From the NCBI RefSeq assembly GCF_035989305.1, contig NZ_CP108514.1:4154501-4218500 (forward strand): a DNA stretch of 64,000 bases, in the 5' to 3' direction. The position numbers and the translations under genes are program-made. Below are positions 17,456 through 25,345 of the stretch, piece after piece. The DNA is from Streptomyces sp. NBC_01233. Lineage in GTDB: Bacteria > Actinomycetota > Actinomycetes > Streptomycetales > Streptomycetaceae. The notes under the pieces were generated by a model. That model was not told where the DNA came from and made no database searches. It worked only from the letters and a program-made list of their open reading frames with translations. How positions within the stretch are numbered: the stretch's first letter is position 1; each line of letters opens with the position of its first letter.

Positions 17456-18292
17456 ATGGCAGGTAAGAACCTCGACCCGTCCTCCTCACCCCGCGCCCTG
17501 CTCGGCGCGGAGCTGCGCGTGGCGCGCGAACGTGCCGGGCTCAGCCAGGCCGAGTTGGGCGAACCGCTCTTCGTCAGCGGCTCGTTCATCGGCCAGCTCG
17601 AAGCCGGCACGCGCCGCATGCACATCGAATTCGCGCGCCAGATAGACGACATCCTCGACACGAACGGCTTCTTCGTCCGCAACTGCGGAGCTGCGGCCAA
17701 GTCCAAGTACCCGGACCACTTCGCGGCGGCGGCCGAAGCGGAGGCTCTGGCGACGGCCATCCGGGAGTACGCACCCCAGCTGATCCCGGGGCTGCTCCAG
17801 ACGGCGGCGTACGCACGAGAGGTCTTCCGCGCGTATCAGCCGACGGCCACGGAAGAAACCATCGATGAGCTGGTCACGAACCGGCTGGCACGGGCCGCAC
17901 TGCTGAATGATCCAACAACGCCGATGTTGTGGTGCGTCCTTGACGAGGCAGTACTGCGCCGGTGCGGAGAGAACCCGGCAGTGCTGGCGGAGAACCTCCG
18001 CCATATCGCAAGCCTGATCCGACAGCACCGCGTCATCGTGCAGGTGCTTCCTTTCAGCGCGGGCTTCCACGCGGGAATGCTGGGATCCCTCAAGCTGATG
18101 TCGTTCGACGACGCACCGCCACTCGCCTACGTTCAAGGCATGGGCACAGGGCAGCTGTTCGACGATCCGGCCACGGTCACCCAGCACACCCTGACCTACG
18201 ATCTGCTCACGGCCAACGCGCTGTCGCCACGCAAATCTCTGGCCTTGATCGAATCGGTCGCGGAGGATTACGAACATGACCAGCACGCCTGA
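17456..18292 (+). CDS. XRE regulator with DUF5753 domain
   Basis: 278 codons, ATG 17456 behind GGGAG. Residues 13-70 form the helix-turn-helix (LGAELRVARERAGLSQAELG, FVSGSFIGQLEAGTRRM). Residues about 95-270 are the DUF5753 ligand-like domain (EYAPQLIPGLLQTAAYAREVF, RQHRVIVQVLPFSAGFH, LTYDLLTANALSPRKSLALIE). This is the standard Streptomyces XRE-DUF5753 form, often with a DUF397 gene behind it, as here with a 17-base overlap. Such pairs affect development and antibiotic production in studied cases; the target here is unknown. Confidence 0.92.
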   Translation: MAGKNLDPSSSPRALLGAELRVARERAGLSQAELGEPLFVSGSFIGQLEAGTRRMHIEFARQIDDILDTNGFFVRNCGAAAKSKYPDHFAAAAEAEALATAIREYAPQLIPGLLQTAAYAREVFRAYQPTATEETIDELVTNRLARAALLNDPTTPMLWCVLDEAVLRRCGENPAVLAENLRHIASLIRQHRVIVQVLPFSAGFHAGMLGSLKLMSFDDAPPLAYVQGMGTGQLFDDPATVTQHTLTYDLLTANALSPRKSLALIESVAEDYEHDQHA

Positions 18293-18530
18293 GTACGACC
18301 TCTCGACGGCAACGTGGCACAAGTCTTCCTACAGCGGCGGCGACGGCGGCGACTGCCTGGAGATGGCCACTTGGCGGAAGTCCACGTACAGCGACGGCAC
18401 CGGCGGCGACTGCCTCGAAGTCGCCGACGGCCACTCCGGGATCGTTCCGGTCCGGGACTCCAAGGTCCCGGACGGGCCCCACCTCACCTTCCGGGACACC
18501 GCCTGGACGGCGTTCGTCACCAGCCTCTGA
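18276..18530 (+). CDS. DUF397 protein with internally duplicated N-terminal motif
   Basis: 84 codons, ATG 18276 inside the end of the XRE gene. Residues 13-29 (TWHKSSYSGGDGGDCLE) are repeated at 32-48 (TWRKSTYSDGTGGDCLE), a 19-residue period, before the usual VPVRDSK ... FRDTAWTAFVTSL end. DUF397 normally has one such motif, so this is either a partial domain duplication or a natural two-motif form. The last 14 bases overlap the convergent beta-propeller gene. Confidence 0.9.
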   Translation: MTSTPEYDLSTATWHKSSYSGGDGGDCLEMATWRKSTYSDGTGGDCLEVADGHSGIVPVRDSKVPDGPHLTFRDTAWTAFVTSL

Positions 18531-19920
18531 CCCGCGCCAGCACCACGTACGACGGCAGTTCGCCGGCCGGGTCCAGGTTCACGAACGTGTAGCCCTCGGA
18601 GCCCTGCGGGTAGATCTCGAACCGTCTGCCCAGCGGGACCTCGCGCAGGATCGTGGGCTCGGCCTTCGGCCTGCCCGTGGCCCCGTCCAGGTGCCACAGA
18701 TGCGTCCGCGCGGCGGTCGACGTCACCACGTCGACCCCGCCCGGGCCCCGGCCCTGCACGAGGCCCAGGACCGTCGCGCCGTCGAGCGCGGCGTGCCAGA
18801 CGCGCTTGCCGTCCAGCACGGAGTACGCGGAGACTCCCGGGACCTTGCCCTTCACCGGGGTGATCAGCAGGTCGCCGCTCACCACCGGTCCCGGCTCCGC
18901 GGTCAGGTCCTCCTGCGGGCCGGCCACCGGCACCGCGCCCCGCTGCCGCCCGGCGTCGTCGAACAGCAGCACCGAGTCCCCGGCGCGCAGGGCGATCGGC
19001 CGCGCCGACAGCATTCGCACCTCCGCCGACGGGCCTGCGGTGCGCAGCGGGCTCTGCCAGGCCTGGGCTCCGGTCCGCGCGTCCAGCGCGATCAGCCGCG
19101 CCGAGCCGCCGCCGGGGCAGTCCTCCACGTACAGCACCCGGTCGGCGGCTCCGTCGAGCGCGCGGACCTCGCAGTCGGCCGGTACCGGCACCCGCCAGCG
19201 TTCGTCGCCCGCGCGCAGGTCCAGGCCGAGGAGGGCGCCCTCCGTCACGGCGACGGCCGTATCGCCGACGGCGGCCACGGGTACCTCGTCCCCGTCCCGG
19301 CCGGGTGCCACCGGGAGGTCCTTGGCCCACAGCTTCTCACCGTCCTCCAGGTCCACGGCCAGCACCTGCGCGCCGCAGCCGTCCGGCGACCGGGAGGCGG
19401 CGACCAGGCCGATGCCGTGAGGGATGGTGCGGCTCAGGGCGCAGAAGGTGACGACCCCGCCCGCGCCCAGCCCGCCGGCCGAGCGGCCCCCGCCGTCGTA
19501 GAGGGACAGGCCGTCCTCGCGGACCCGCACGAGCCCCGACGAGGGGCGAAGCCAGGCGCCGACCGGCCGGGCCGACTCCGGCTTCTCGCGCTGCCACCAG
19601 GTCCACACGTACGCCTGTGGGCCGCGCATCCACTCGTACGCCTGCCAGGCGGGCCACAGCGCGGCCAGCGCGACGGTCGCGGCGAGGCACCAGACCAGTG
19701 CGCCCCGGGCGGCACGACGCCCGCGGGCCAGCAGCACGTACGCGAGGAGCCCCAGGGCGGGGGTGAGCAGCAGCAGCCGGCCCCTGCCCCGGGTCCAGTC
19801 GACGAAGGCCATCCGGCCGAGCAGGACGAGGTACAGCACGGTCACGACGGCGACCGCCGTGCCGGCAACGAACAGGGCGCGCGGCAGCCACCGCGCGCCC
19901 CGAGATGTGTGGTTGTCCAT
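18517..19920 (-). CDS. Membrane-anchored PQQ-like beta-propeller protein
   Basis: 467 codons, ATG 19920 behind AAGGGGGATC. Three membrane helices in the first 115 residues (ALFVAGTAVAVVTVLYLVLL, LLLLTPALGLLAYVLLA, GALVWCLAATVALAALW) precede an outer domain with PQQ-blade repeats: VLAVDLEDGEKLWAKDLPV, LLGLDLRAGDERWRVPV, LIALDARTGAQAWQSPL, YSVLDGKRVWHAAL. Each has the A-x-D-x-x-x-G-x-x-x-W core of BamB/PQQ propellers. Probably a structural or sensing protein at the outer membrane face; no cofactor can be inferred. Converges with DUF397, overlapping 14 bases. Confidence 0.82.
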   Translation of the reverse strand: MDNHTSRGARWLPRALFVAGTAVAVVTVLYLVLLGRMAFVDWTRGRGRLLLLTPALGLLAYVLLARGRRAARGALVWCLAATVALAALWPAWQAYEWMRGPQAYVWTWWQREKPESARPVGAWLRPSSGLVRVREDGLSLYDGGGRSAGGLGAGGVVTFCALSRTIPHGIGLVAASRSPDGCGAQVLAVDLEDGEKLWAKDLPVAPGRDGDEVPVAAVGDTAVAVTEGALLGLDLRAGDERWRVPVPADCEVRALDGAADRVLYVEDCPGGGSARLIALDARTGAQAWQSPLRTAGPSAEVRMLSARPIALRAGDSVLLFDDAGRQRGAVPVAGPQEDLTAEPGPVVSGDLLITPVKGKVPGVSAYSVLDGKRVWHAALDGATVLGLVQGRGPGGVDVVTSTAARTHLWHLDGATGRPKAEPTILREVPLGRRFEIYPQGSEGYTFVNLDPAGELPSYVVLARVRGW

Positions 19921-19983
19921 GATCCCCCTTGGGCACAGCCTAGTTGGCGTGCCCGTCGGGGGCTCGGGTCACCGGGTCCCGGG

Positions 19984-21177
19984 TCAGAGACCGCCGGTGA
20001 AGAGCAACTGGTTCGGGCTGCCCTTGCTGACGCTGGTCAGGACGTCCTTGGTCGACTCGTCGTCGATGAATTCGTTGATCTCACCGGGAGCGGCACTGGG
20101 GTGCGCCTGCTTGTAGAGGACGGCGACACCGGCGGCGTGCGGGGCGGCCATCGACGTGCCGTCGAGGGCCACGCTGCCGCCGCCGAGCTTCGCCGAGAGG
20201 ATGGCCTCGCCGGGCGCGTAGAGGGTGACGCACGGGCCGTAGTTGGAGAAGGAGGTCTCCTCGTCCCACTGGTTGGATGCGGCGACCGTGAGCACGCGGG
20301 CCGCTGAGGCCGGGGAGACCCCGCAGGCGTCCTTCGCGTCGTTGCCCGCCGCGATGACCGGCAGCACGCCCGCGTCGGAGAGGGCGGTCGCGGCGTTGTT
20401 GACGGCCTCCGACCTGTCCCCGCCCAGGGAGCCGTTCAGCACGGCCGGCTGCTTGGCGTTCTTGGCCACCCAGTCCATGCCGGCGATGATCCCGGACCAG
20501 GTGCCCCTGCCGTCGCAGCCGAGGACGCGGACGCTGACCAGGCTCGCCTTGCGCGCCACCCCGTACGTCTTGCCCGCGACCGTGCCCGCGACGTGCGTGC
20601 CGTGGCCCTGGCAGTCCTGGCCGTTGCGGCCGTCGTTGACGGCGTCGAAGCCGAAGGTGGCCCGTGTGGCGTCGGGCCCGCCGAACTCGGTGTGCTGGTA
20701 GTCGATGCCGGTGTCGAGGATGTACGCGGTCACCCCGGCGCCATTGCCCTGGACGGTGAAGTTGTTGTCGAGCGGCAGCTTCGCCTGGTCGATCCGGTCC
20801 TGGCCCCAGGAGTTCGACGGGGCCCGCATCGCGCCCTGCGCGGTCGGCGTCGGCACGGACCGGACCGCGGCGTCCTCCTCGACCGACTTCACGCCCAGGC
20901 TGTTGCGGACGAGCGTCAGCTCCAGCGAGGTCAGCGGGACCGCGAAGCCGTTGATCGCCGTGTCGTAGACGAACGACGGCTTCAGGCCCAGCTTCTTCGC
21001 GACCTTCGCCGCGTCCTGCCCCTTCTCCAGGGTCACGATGTACTTGCCGGGCACCGGGTTGGCGGCTTTGACCAGCGGGGCCGGGGTCGGCTCCGGGGCC
21101 GCGGCGGAGGCCGTGCCCGCCGCGACCGGGGTGACGGTGAGGAGGGTGGCTGTGGCCAGACGTGCGAGCAGGCGCAT
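19984..21177 (-). CDS. Secreted subtilisin-family (S8) serine protease
   Basis: 397 codons, ATG 21177 with GGGAG at the right distance. A Sec signal peptide (1-27) is followed by an I9 propeptide (GKYIVTLEKGQDAAKVAKKLG, about 44-105) and the S8 catalytic domain with Asp155 (ILDTGIDYQH), His192 (GHGTHVAGT) and Ser342 (GTSMAAPHAAG). This is the proteinase K/aqualysin-like form. The final 20 residues fold back on the core and no extra domain is attached. A gene for a free I9-type inhibitor lies divergently 362 bases away, suggesting protease and inhibitor are set against each other. Confidence 0.95.
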   Translation of the reverse strand: MRLLARLATATLLTVTPVAAGTASAAAPEPTPAPLVKAANPVPGKYIVTLEKGQDAAKVAKKLGLKPSFVYDTAINGFAVPLTSLELTLVRNSLGVKSVEEDAAVRSVPTPTAQGAMRAPSNSWGQDRIDQAKLPLDNNFTVQGNGAGVTAYILDTGIDYQHTEFGGPDATRATFGFDAVNDGRNGQDCQGHGTHVAGTVAGKTYGVARKASLVSVRVLGCDGRGTWSGIIAGMDWVAKNAKQPAVLNGSLGGDRSEAVNNAATALSDAGVLPVIAAGNDAKDACGVSPASAARVLTVAASNQWDEETSFSNYGPCVTLYAPGEAILSAKLGGGSVALDGTSMAAPHAAGVAVLYKQAHPSAAPGEINEFIDDESTKDVLTSVSKGSPNQLLFTGGL

Positions 21178-21539
21178 GAAAAGAACTCCCTGACGGGGCA
21201 AAAGGTCGGCATGAGTGAGCCGCCCCCGCGGCATCGAGCGCTTCGGCGGGTGCGGCTTCCTCTCCATCGGTGCCACCTACACGGGGCTTGAACCACCGCC
21301 CCCGCCCGGCCGATCGTCCGGCGTCCGCGTCAACACGCCCGGTCGCACAAGCTGCAGGAAGGGTCATCCCCCGGTGCCCTCAGGCCGCGCCCCGGCCCGT
21401 ACGACCGTGACCAACCTTTCAAGATCACCCGTACGGCCCGCCCCCACACCGGGGAGCGCACGGCCGGTGCGCCGCCCGTGCCCCCGCCTCACCCCCGGAC
21501 CTCGTTGACCTGCACCGCAGTGCGTGATGGCCTCCACCC
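21178..21539. other. Intergenic region between S8 protease and I9 inhibitor genes
   Basis: 362 bases without a convincing gene. It must hold the divergent promoters of both secreted-protein genes. I see no strong inverted repeat or consensus -10/-35 pair beyond general GC-rich sequence; several short overlapping open frames show no protein-like composition. Confidence 0.5.
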
Positions 21540-21884
21540 ATGCGCAACCGTCTGAGCCGAGCCCTGCCCGTGGCCGTCGCCGTCCTGGCCGCCGTCGCCG
21601 TCACCCTGCCCGTGTCCGCAGCCGCCGCCACCGCCGCACCCGAGCCCGTGCCCCACACGGCCCCCGCCGACCACTCCACGTACATCGTCACCGTGCACCC
21701 CGGCCTCGACCCGGCCGCCGTCGCGGACGCGTACGGGATCACCCCCCTGCACGTCTACCGCGAGACGCTGAACGGCTTCGCCGCACGCCTCTCCCCCGAG
21801 CAGGTCGAGGCCCTGCGGGCGACCGCGGTCGTGGAGTCGGTCGAGAAGGACGGCGGCGCGACCTCGTTCGGCCCCGGCGTCTGA
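21540..21884 (+). CDS. Secreted stand-alone I9 (propeptide-type) protease inhibitor
   Basis: 114 codons from ATG 21540. A Sec signal peptide (MRNRLSRALPVAVAVLAAVAVTLPVSAAAA, cleavage near 30-33) leads to an I9 domain: HSTYIVTVHPGLDPAAVADAYGITPLHVYRETLNGFAARLSPEQVEAL and VVESVEKDG. That is the fold of subtilisin propeptides without any protease attached. Free I9 proteins (such as fungal POIA1) inhibit or help fold subtilases. The divergent S8 protease has its own I9 propeptide, so this could be a trans-acting inhibitor of it. Confidence 0.85.
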   Translation: MRNRLSRALPVAVAVLAAVAVTLPVSAAAATAAPEPVPHTAPADHSTYIVTVHPGLDPAAVADAYGITPLHVYRETLNGFAARLSPEQVEALRATAVVESVEKDGGATSFGPGV

Positions 21885-21939
21885 CCTCGGCGGGCTCCCC
21901 GGCAACTCCCCGCCCTTACGCGTTGCTTAAAGTGATGCG

Positions 21940-21959
21940 GATCAACTCATCGGTTGATC
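21940..21959. repeat. Inverted repeat before the Ser/Thr kinase gene
   Basis: GATCAAC (21940-21946), six bases, then GTTGATC (21953-21959): a perfect 7-base inverted repeat ending 27 bases before the kinase ATG. It may be an operator or a leader hairpin. No known factor is assigned. Confidence 0.45.
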
Positions 21960-21986
21960 GGGGGGTCGGGGGGATCGGGGAGGCCG

Positions 21987-23636
21987 ATGAACAGCGCGAC
22001 CGACGTGTTCGAGCCGCTGCGCGCGGAGGATCCGCGGACCGTCGCCGGGTACCGCATCGCGGCCCGGCTCGGCGCGGGCGGCATGGGCCGGGTCTACCTT
22101 TCGCACACCCCGGGCGGCCGCCCGGTGGCGATCAAGGTGGTGCGGCCGGAGCTGGCCGAAGACCCCGTGTTCCGGCGGAGGTTCCGGCGGGAGGTCGTTG
22201 CGGCCCGGCGGGTCCGCGGGGCGTACACCGCCGAGGTGATCGACGCCGACACGGACGCGACTCCGCCCTGGCTGGCCACCCTGTACGTACCCGGGCCCTC
22301 GCTGACGGAGGCCGTCGCCAAGCGCGGCCCCCTGCCGGTGCCCGCCGTGCTGTGGCTGATGGCGGGCGTGGCCGAGGCCCTGCAGGCCATCCACGAGGCG
22401 GGCATCGTCCACCGGGACCTCAAGCCGTCGAACGTGCTGCTGGCCTCCGACGGGCCCCGGGTCATCGACTTCGGCATCTCGACGGCGTCCGACACCACCG
22501 CGCCCACGGCCACCGGCAGCACCATCGGCACGCCCCAGTACATGGCTCCCGAGCAGGCGCTGGCGGGCGAGACCACGGCCGCCACCGACGTCTTCGCACT
22601 GGGTCAGACGGCGGCGTACGCGGCGCTGGGCGAGCCGCTGTACGGCACCGGTCCCTCCATGACCGTGCTGTTCCGGATCGTGCACTCCGCCCCCGACCTG
22701 TCCCGGCTGCCGGAGCGGCTGCAGCCGCTGCTCGCCCGGTGCCTGGCCTCCGCCCCGGAGGAGCGGGCCACCCCGACGGAGATCGTGGAGTGGTGCCGGG
22801 AGCAGCTGGGCGAGGACGCCTCCGACACGAGCGGCGGCAGCCCGGCCGTCTGGCGGGAGGTGCTGGGGCCGGACGTGGAGGTCCCGGATCCGGCCCCGGG
22901 GCCCGCCACGGGGCACGAGACGCCGAAGGTCTGGGGGCCGAAGCCGCCGACGCCGGAGGAGCGGCGCAAGCGCCGGCGGCGTGCCGCGGTGGCGATTCCC
23001 TCGGCGATGGTGGCGGGACTGCTGCTGATGGGCGGCGCGGTCTGGATGGTCAAGGAAACCGCGGACCGGATGCGCGGGCGGGAGGCCTCCGCGGCCCGGT
23101 CGCCCGGCCCGGCCGCATCGGCCTCGGCCTCGGCCTCGGCCTCGGCCTCGGGCTCGGGCTCGGGCTCTGCAGGCTCGGCCACCGGCGGAAAGGCGGCCGA
23201 AGGCTCCGGGTCCGCACCCGCACCGAGCGCGTCCCAGCCGCCCCAGGCGAACCCGTACCCCCGGATGCGCCTGGACGACGAGCAGAGCTCGATCACCCTG
23301 GGGGAAGCGCTCGTGCGCAACGACCGCAGCGGAGAGATACGCATGAGCTGCAAGAGGAGCATCTGCAGCCTGGAGAGCGACACCGCCACGATCATCATGC
23401 TGTACGGCGGGACGCAGGGGTCCCTCGACTCGTGCCGGAGCACGCTGGCGCTCACGACCGACCGGAGCTGGACGCTGGCCGGTGCGGCGGGCGGCAGCCA
23501 ATTCTGCATCAGGAACAAGGCGGGGGACGTCGGGCTGTACGTGCTCGGGTACAAGTCGACCGCGGAAGTGATGGGGATGCCCCAATGGATTTCCGGGGAC
23601 ATGACCGTCTGGCGGCAGGCGATGCCCGCCACCTGA
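21987..23636 (+). CDS. Membrane Ser/Thr protein kinase (Hanks type)
   Basis: 549 codons, ATG 21987 behind GGGGAGG. Kinase domain about 22-280: GAGGMGRVYLS (P-loop), VAIKVV (Lys), HRDLKPSNVLL (catalytic loop), VIDFGIS (DFG), TPQYMAPEQ. A basic stretch (RRKRRRRAA) and one membrane helix (about 333-353) follow, then a Ser/Ala/Gly repeat linker and an outer domain of about 130 residues with four Cys (SCKRSICSL, SLDSCRSTL, QFCIRN). There are no PASTA repeats, so the ligand differs from PknB. The linker is coded by a hexanucleotide repeat. Confidence 0.93.
   Translation: MNSATDVFEPLRAEDPRTVAGYRIAARLGAGGMGRVYLSHTPGGRPVAIKVVRPELAEDPVFRRRFRREVVAARRVRGAYTAEVIDADTDATPPWLATLYVPGPSLTEAVAKRGPLPVPAVLWLMAGVAEALQAIHEAGIVHRDLKPSNVLLASDGPRVIDFGISTASDTTAPTATGSTIGTPQYMAPEQALAGETTAATDVFALGQTAAYAALGEPLYGTGPSMTVLFRIVHSAPDLSRLPERLQPLLARCLASAPEERATPTEIVEWCREQLGEDASDTSGGSPAVWREVLGPDVEVPDPAPGPATGHETPKVWGPKPPTPEERRKRRRRAAVAIPSAMVAGLLLMGGAVWMVKETADRMRGREASAARSPGPAASASASASASASGSGSGSAGSATGGKAAEGSGSAPAPSASQPPQANPYPRMRLDDEQSSITLGEALVRNDRSGEIRMSCKRSICSLESDTATIIMLYGGTQGSLDSCRSTLALTTDRSWTLAGAAGGSQFCIRNKAGDVGLYVLGYKSTAEVMGMPQWISGDMTVWRQAMPAT
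23116..23166 (+). repeat. Hexanucleotide repeat inside the kinase gene
   Basis: About five units of TCGGCC followed by three of TCGGGC encode Ser-Ala and Ser-Gly dipeptides in the outer linker. Each unit is six bases, so slippage would change linker length by two residues without a frameshift. Confidence 0.8.
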
Positions 23637-23674
23637 CGGTCCGTCCCCGCCGGGTCGACGGCCCGGACGCGGGG

Positions 23675-24070
23675 TCAGAGCCCCGCGCCGCCCGTCGCGT
23701 CGACCACCCGCCCCGTCACCCACCGCGCGTCGTCGGAGGCGAGGAAGCCGACGATGTCGGCGATGTCCTCGGGGCGGCCGACCCGGCCGAGCGCGGCCAG
23801 CGAGGCGGCGTGCGCCTCGGCCTCGGCGTTGCCGCGCAGCCAGTCGGCGTTGACGTCGGTGTCGACGATGCCGGGCGCGACCGAGTTCACGGTGATCCCG
23901 CGCGGGCCGAGGGCCTTCGCCAGGTTGAGCGTCAGGGTGTCGAGCGCGCCCTTGGTCGCCCCGTAGGCGAGGATCTCGGGCATGGCGATCCGGGCGGCGC
24001 CGCTGGAGATGTTGACGACCCGGCCGATGCCCCTGCTGCCGCGCGTGACCAGCGCGTTCTTGTTGTTCAT
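23675..24070 (-). pseudogene. Short-chain dehydrogenase with large in-frame internal deletion
   Basis: 131 codons from ATG 24070 behind GGGGGG. The start NALVTRGSRGIGR is the first strand and cofactor loop of an SDR (with the first Gly of TGxxxGIG changed to Arg). It passes directly into VVNISSGAARIA, which in intact SDRs of about 245 residues lies some 110 residues later. The catalytic Ser and YGATK, and the whole C-terminal half (ITVNSVAPGIVDTD, WVTGRVVDATGG), are intact. The missing part holds most of the NAD(P) half, so the product should not bind cofactor. Probably a remnant; a redundant 3' reading frame kept by chance is the alternative. Confidence 0.8.
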
Positions 24071-24155
24071 GGGTCCCCCCGATTCCATAGCGATCAGCAC
24101 AGAAAGACCGTGACACGACTTTCGTAGCAACCACTACAGAAACCCGGAGGCCCGG

Positions 24156-24755
24156 CTAGCCGCGCGTGGCCTCGACGAAGGCGCGGATCAACTCCGGCGA
24201 CTTCACCCCGCGTTCGCGCTCCACCCCGCTGGACACGTCCACACCCCAGGCCCCGGTCACCCCGACCGCCTCCCGCACGTTGCCCGGGTTCAGCCCGCCG
24301 GCCAGCAGCCACCGCCCCTCGGGCGCGGTGAAGTCCGCCGAGCCCCAGTTCCACGGCTTGCCGGAGCCCGGGTCGGGGGCGTCGAGCAGGAGCAGGTCCT
24401 CGCCGTACTCGCCGCAGCGCTTCACGTGCTCGGCGGTGGCCCGCAGCAGCGTCCGGCCCTCGGCGCGCAGCGCCGCGAAGTCCCCGGGCCCCTCCTCACC
24501 GTGCAGCTGCACCCCCCGTACGCCGCTCTCCTCGGCGAACCGGCGCACCTCCTCGACCGCCTGCCCCCGGAACACCCCGACCGTGAGCACCGAGTCCGGC
24601 ACCCGCCCGGCGAGCTCCCGCGCGGTGGCGGCATCGACCGTACGCGGACTGCCGGGCGCGAACACGAACCCCACGGCATCGGCCCCGGCCGCCACCGCGG
24701 CATCGACGTCCCGCGCGGTCCTGAGCCCGCAGATCTTGACGAAGAGATCAGCCAT
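24156..24755 (-). CDS. trpF: Phosphoribosylanthranilate isomerase
   Basis: 199 codons, ATG 24755. All TrpF landmarks are present: VKICGLRTARDVDAAVAAGADAVGFVFAPGSPRTV (catalytic Cys in KICG), VGVFRGQ, VQLHGEE, LLLDAPDPGSGKPWNW (catalytic Asp), LAGGLNPGNV and GVDVSSGVERERGVKS. It converts PRA to CdRP in tryptophan synthesis. Most Streptomyces lack trpF and use the bifunctional HisA/TrpF enzyme PriA, so a stand-alone copy, away from any trp gene and next to a damaged SDR, is unusual and may be acquired. Confidence 0.95.
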   Translation of the reverse strand: MADLFVKICGLRTARDVDAAVAAGADAVGFVFAPGSPRTVDAATARELAGRVPDSVLTVGVFRGQAVEEVRRFAEESGVRGVQLHGEEGPGDFAALRAEGRTLLRATAEHVKRCGEYGEDLLLLDAPDPGSGKPWNWGSADFTAPEGRWLLAGGLNPGNVREAVGVTGAWGVDVSSGVERERGVKSPELIRAFVEATRG

Positions 24756-24784
24756 GCGCCCAGCCTATGCCGACCCGGGCCGCG

Positions 24785-25339
24785 TCAGCGGCCCACCTGC
24801 ACGGGACCCAGCACCGACCCGCCGATCGCGGCCGCCAGATGGGCCGCGCCCACCTCGTCGGCGGTCCGGAAGTGCACGTAGACCGTGTGCCAGCCGTCGG
24901 AATGCTCCTCGTTGACGTCGAGTTCCACCCGCTGGTTCGTCGAGTCCTGCGACGCGGACGGGATCTCGGGGGGCCACTCTCCGCGCCAGCGCATCGTGGC
25001 CGCTCCGCGGCCCAGCACGCGCAGAAAGGCCTGCTCGACGGGGCCCGGAGCCACGTCCGCGTCCACAGTCAGCGGTAGTTCGGCCGCCAGCTCCCGGTCG
25101 TCACCGGGCAGTTCGGCGCCCGCGAACCAGACGTCCCGGCCCCAGTCGTACGAAGGCTCGAACAGGCCCTTCGGAAGGAGCGCCGCCAGCCCCCGAGCCT
25201 CCTCGACGGTGTGCGCCTGCGCAACCAGCCACATCTCCGCGTCGAGCGGCTTCATCCGTGCGCACAGCAGGCGGGCCCGCCGGTAGGCCTCGGCGAGGTC
25301 GTCGGTCCGGAACACGGGGTAGGCCCTCGAACTTCCCAT
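24785..25339 (-). CDS. Hypothetical protein, paralogue of the next gene upstream
   Basis: 184 codons from ATG 25339, 6 bases after the stop of the gene upstream. Shares with its neighbour the start AYPVFRTDDLAEAYRRARLLCARM, a central VEEARGLAALLPKGLFE, and the C-terminal VYVHFRTADEVGAAHLAAAIGGSVLG. No signal or membrane segment. The repeated pair points to a tandem duplication; no known family recognised. The C-terminal segment may be the binding or catalytic core since it is the best conserved. Confidence 0.7.
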   Translation of the reverse strand: MGSSRAYPVFRTDDLAEAYRRARLLCARMKPLDAEMWLVAQAHTVEEARGLAALLPKGLFEPSYDWGRDVWFAGAELPGDDRELAAELPLTVDADVAPGPVEQAFLRVLGRGAATMRWRGEWPPEIPSASQDSTNQRVELDVNEEHSDGWHTVYVHFRTADEVGAAHLAAAIGGSVLGPVQVGR

Positions 25340-25345
25340 CGCTGT

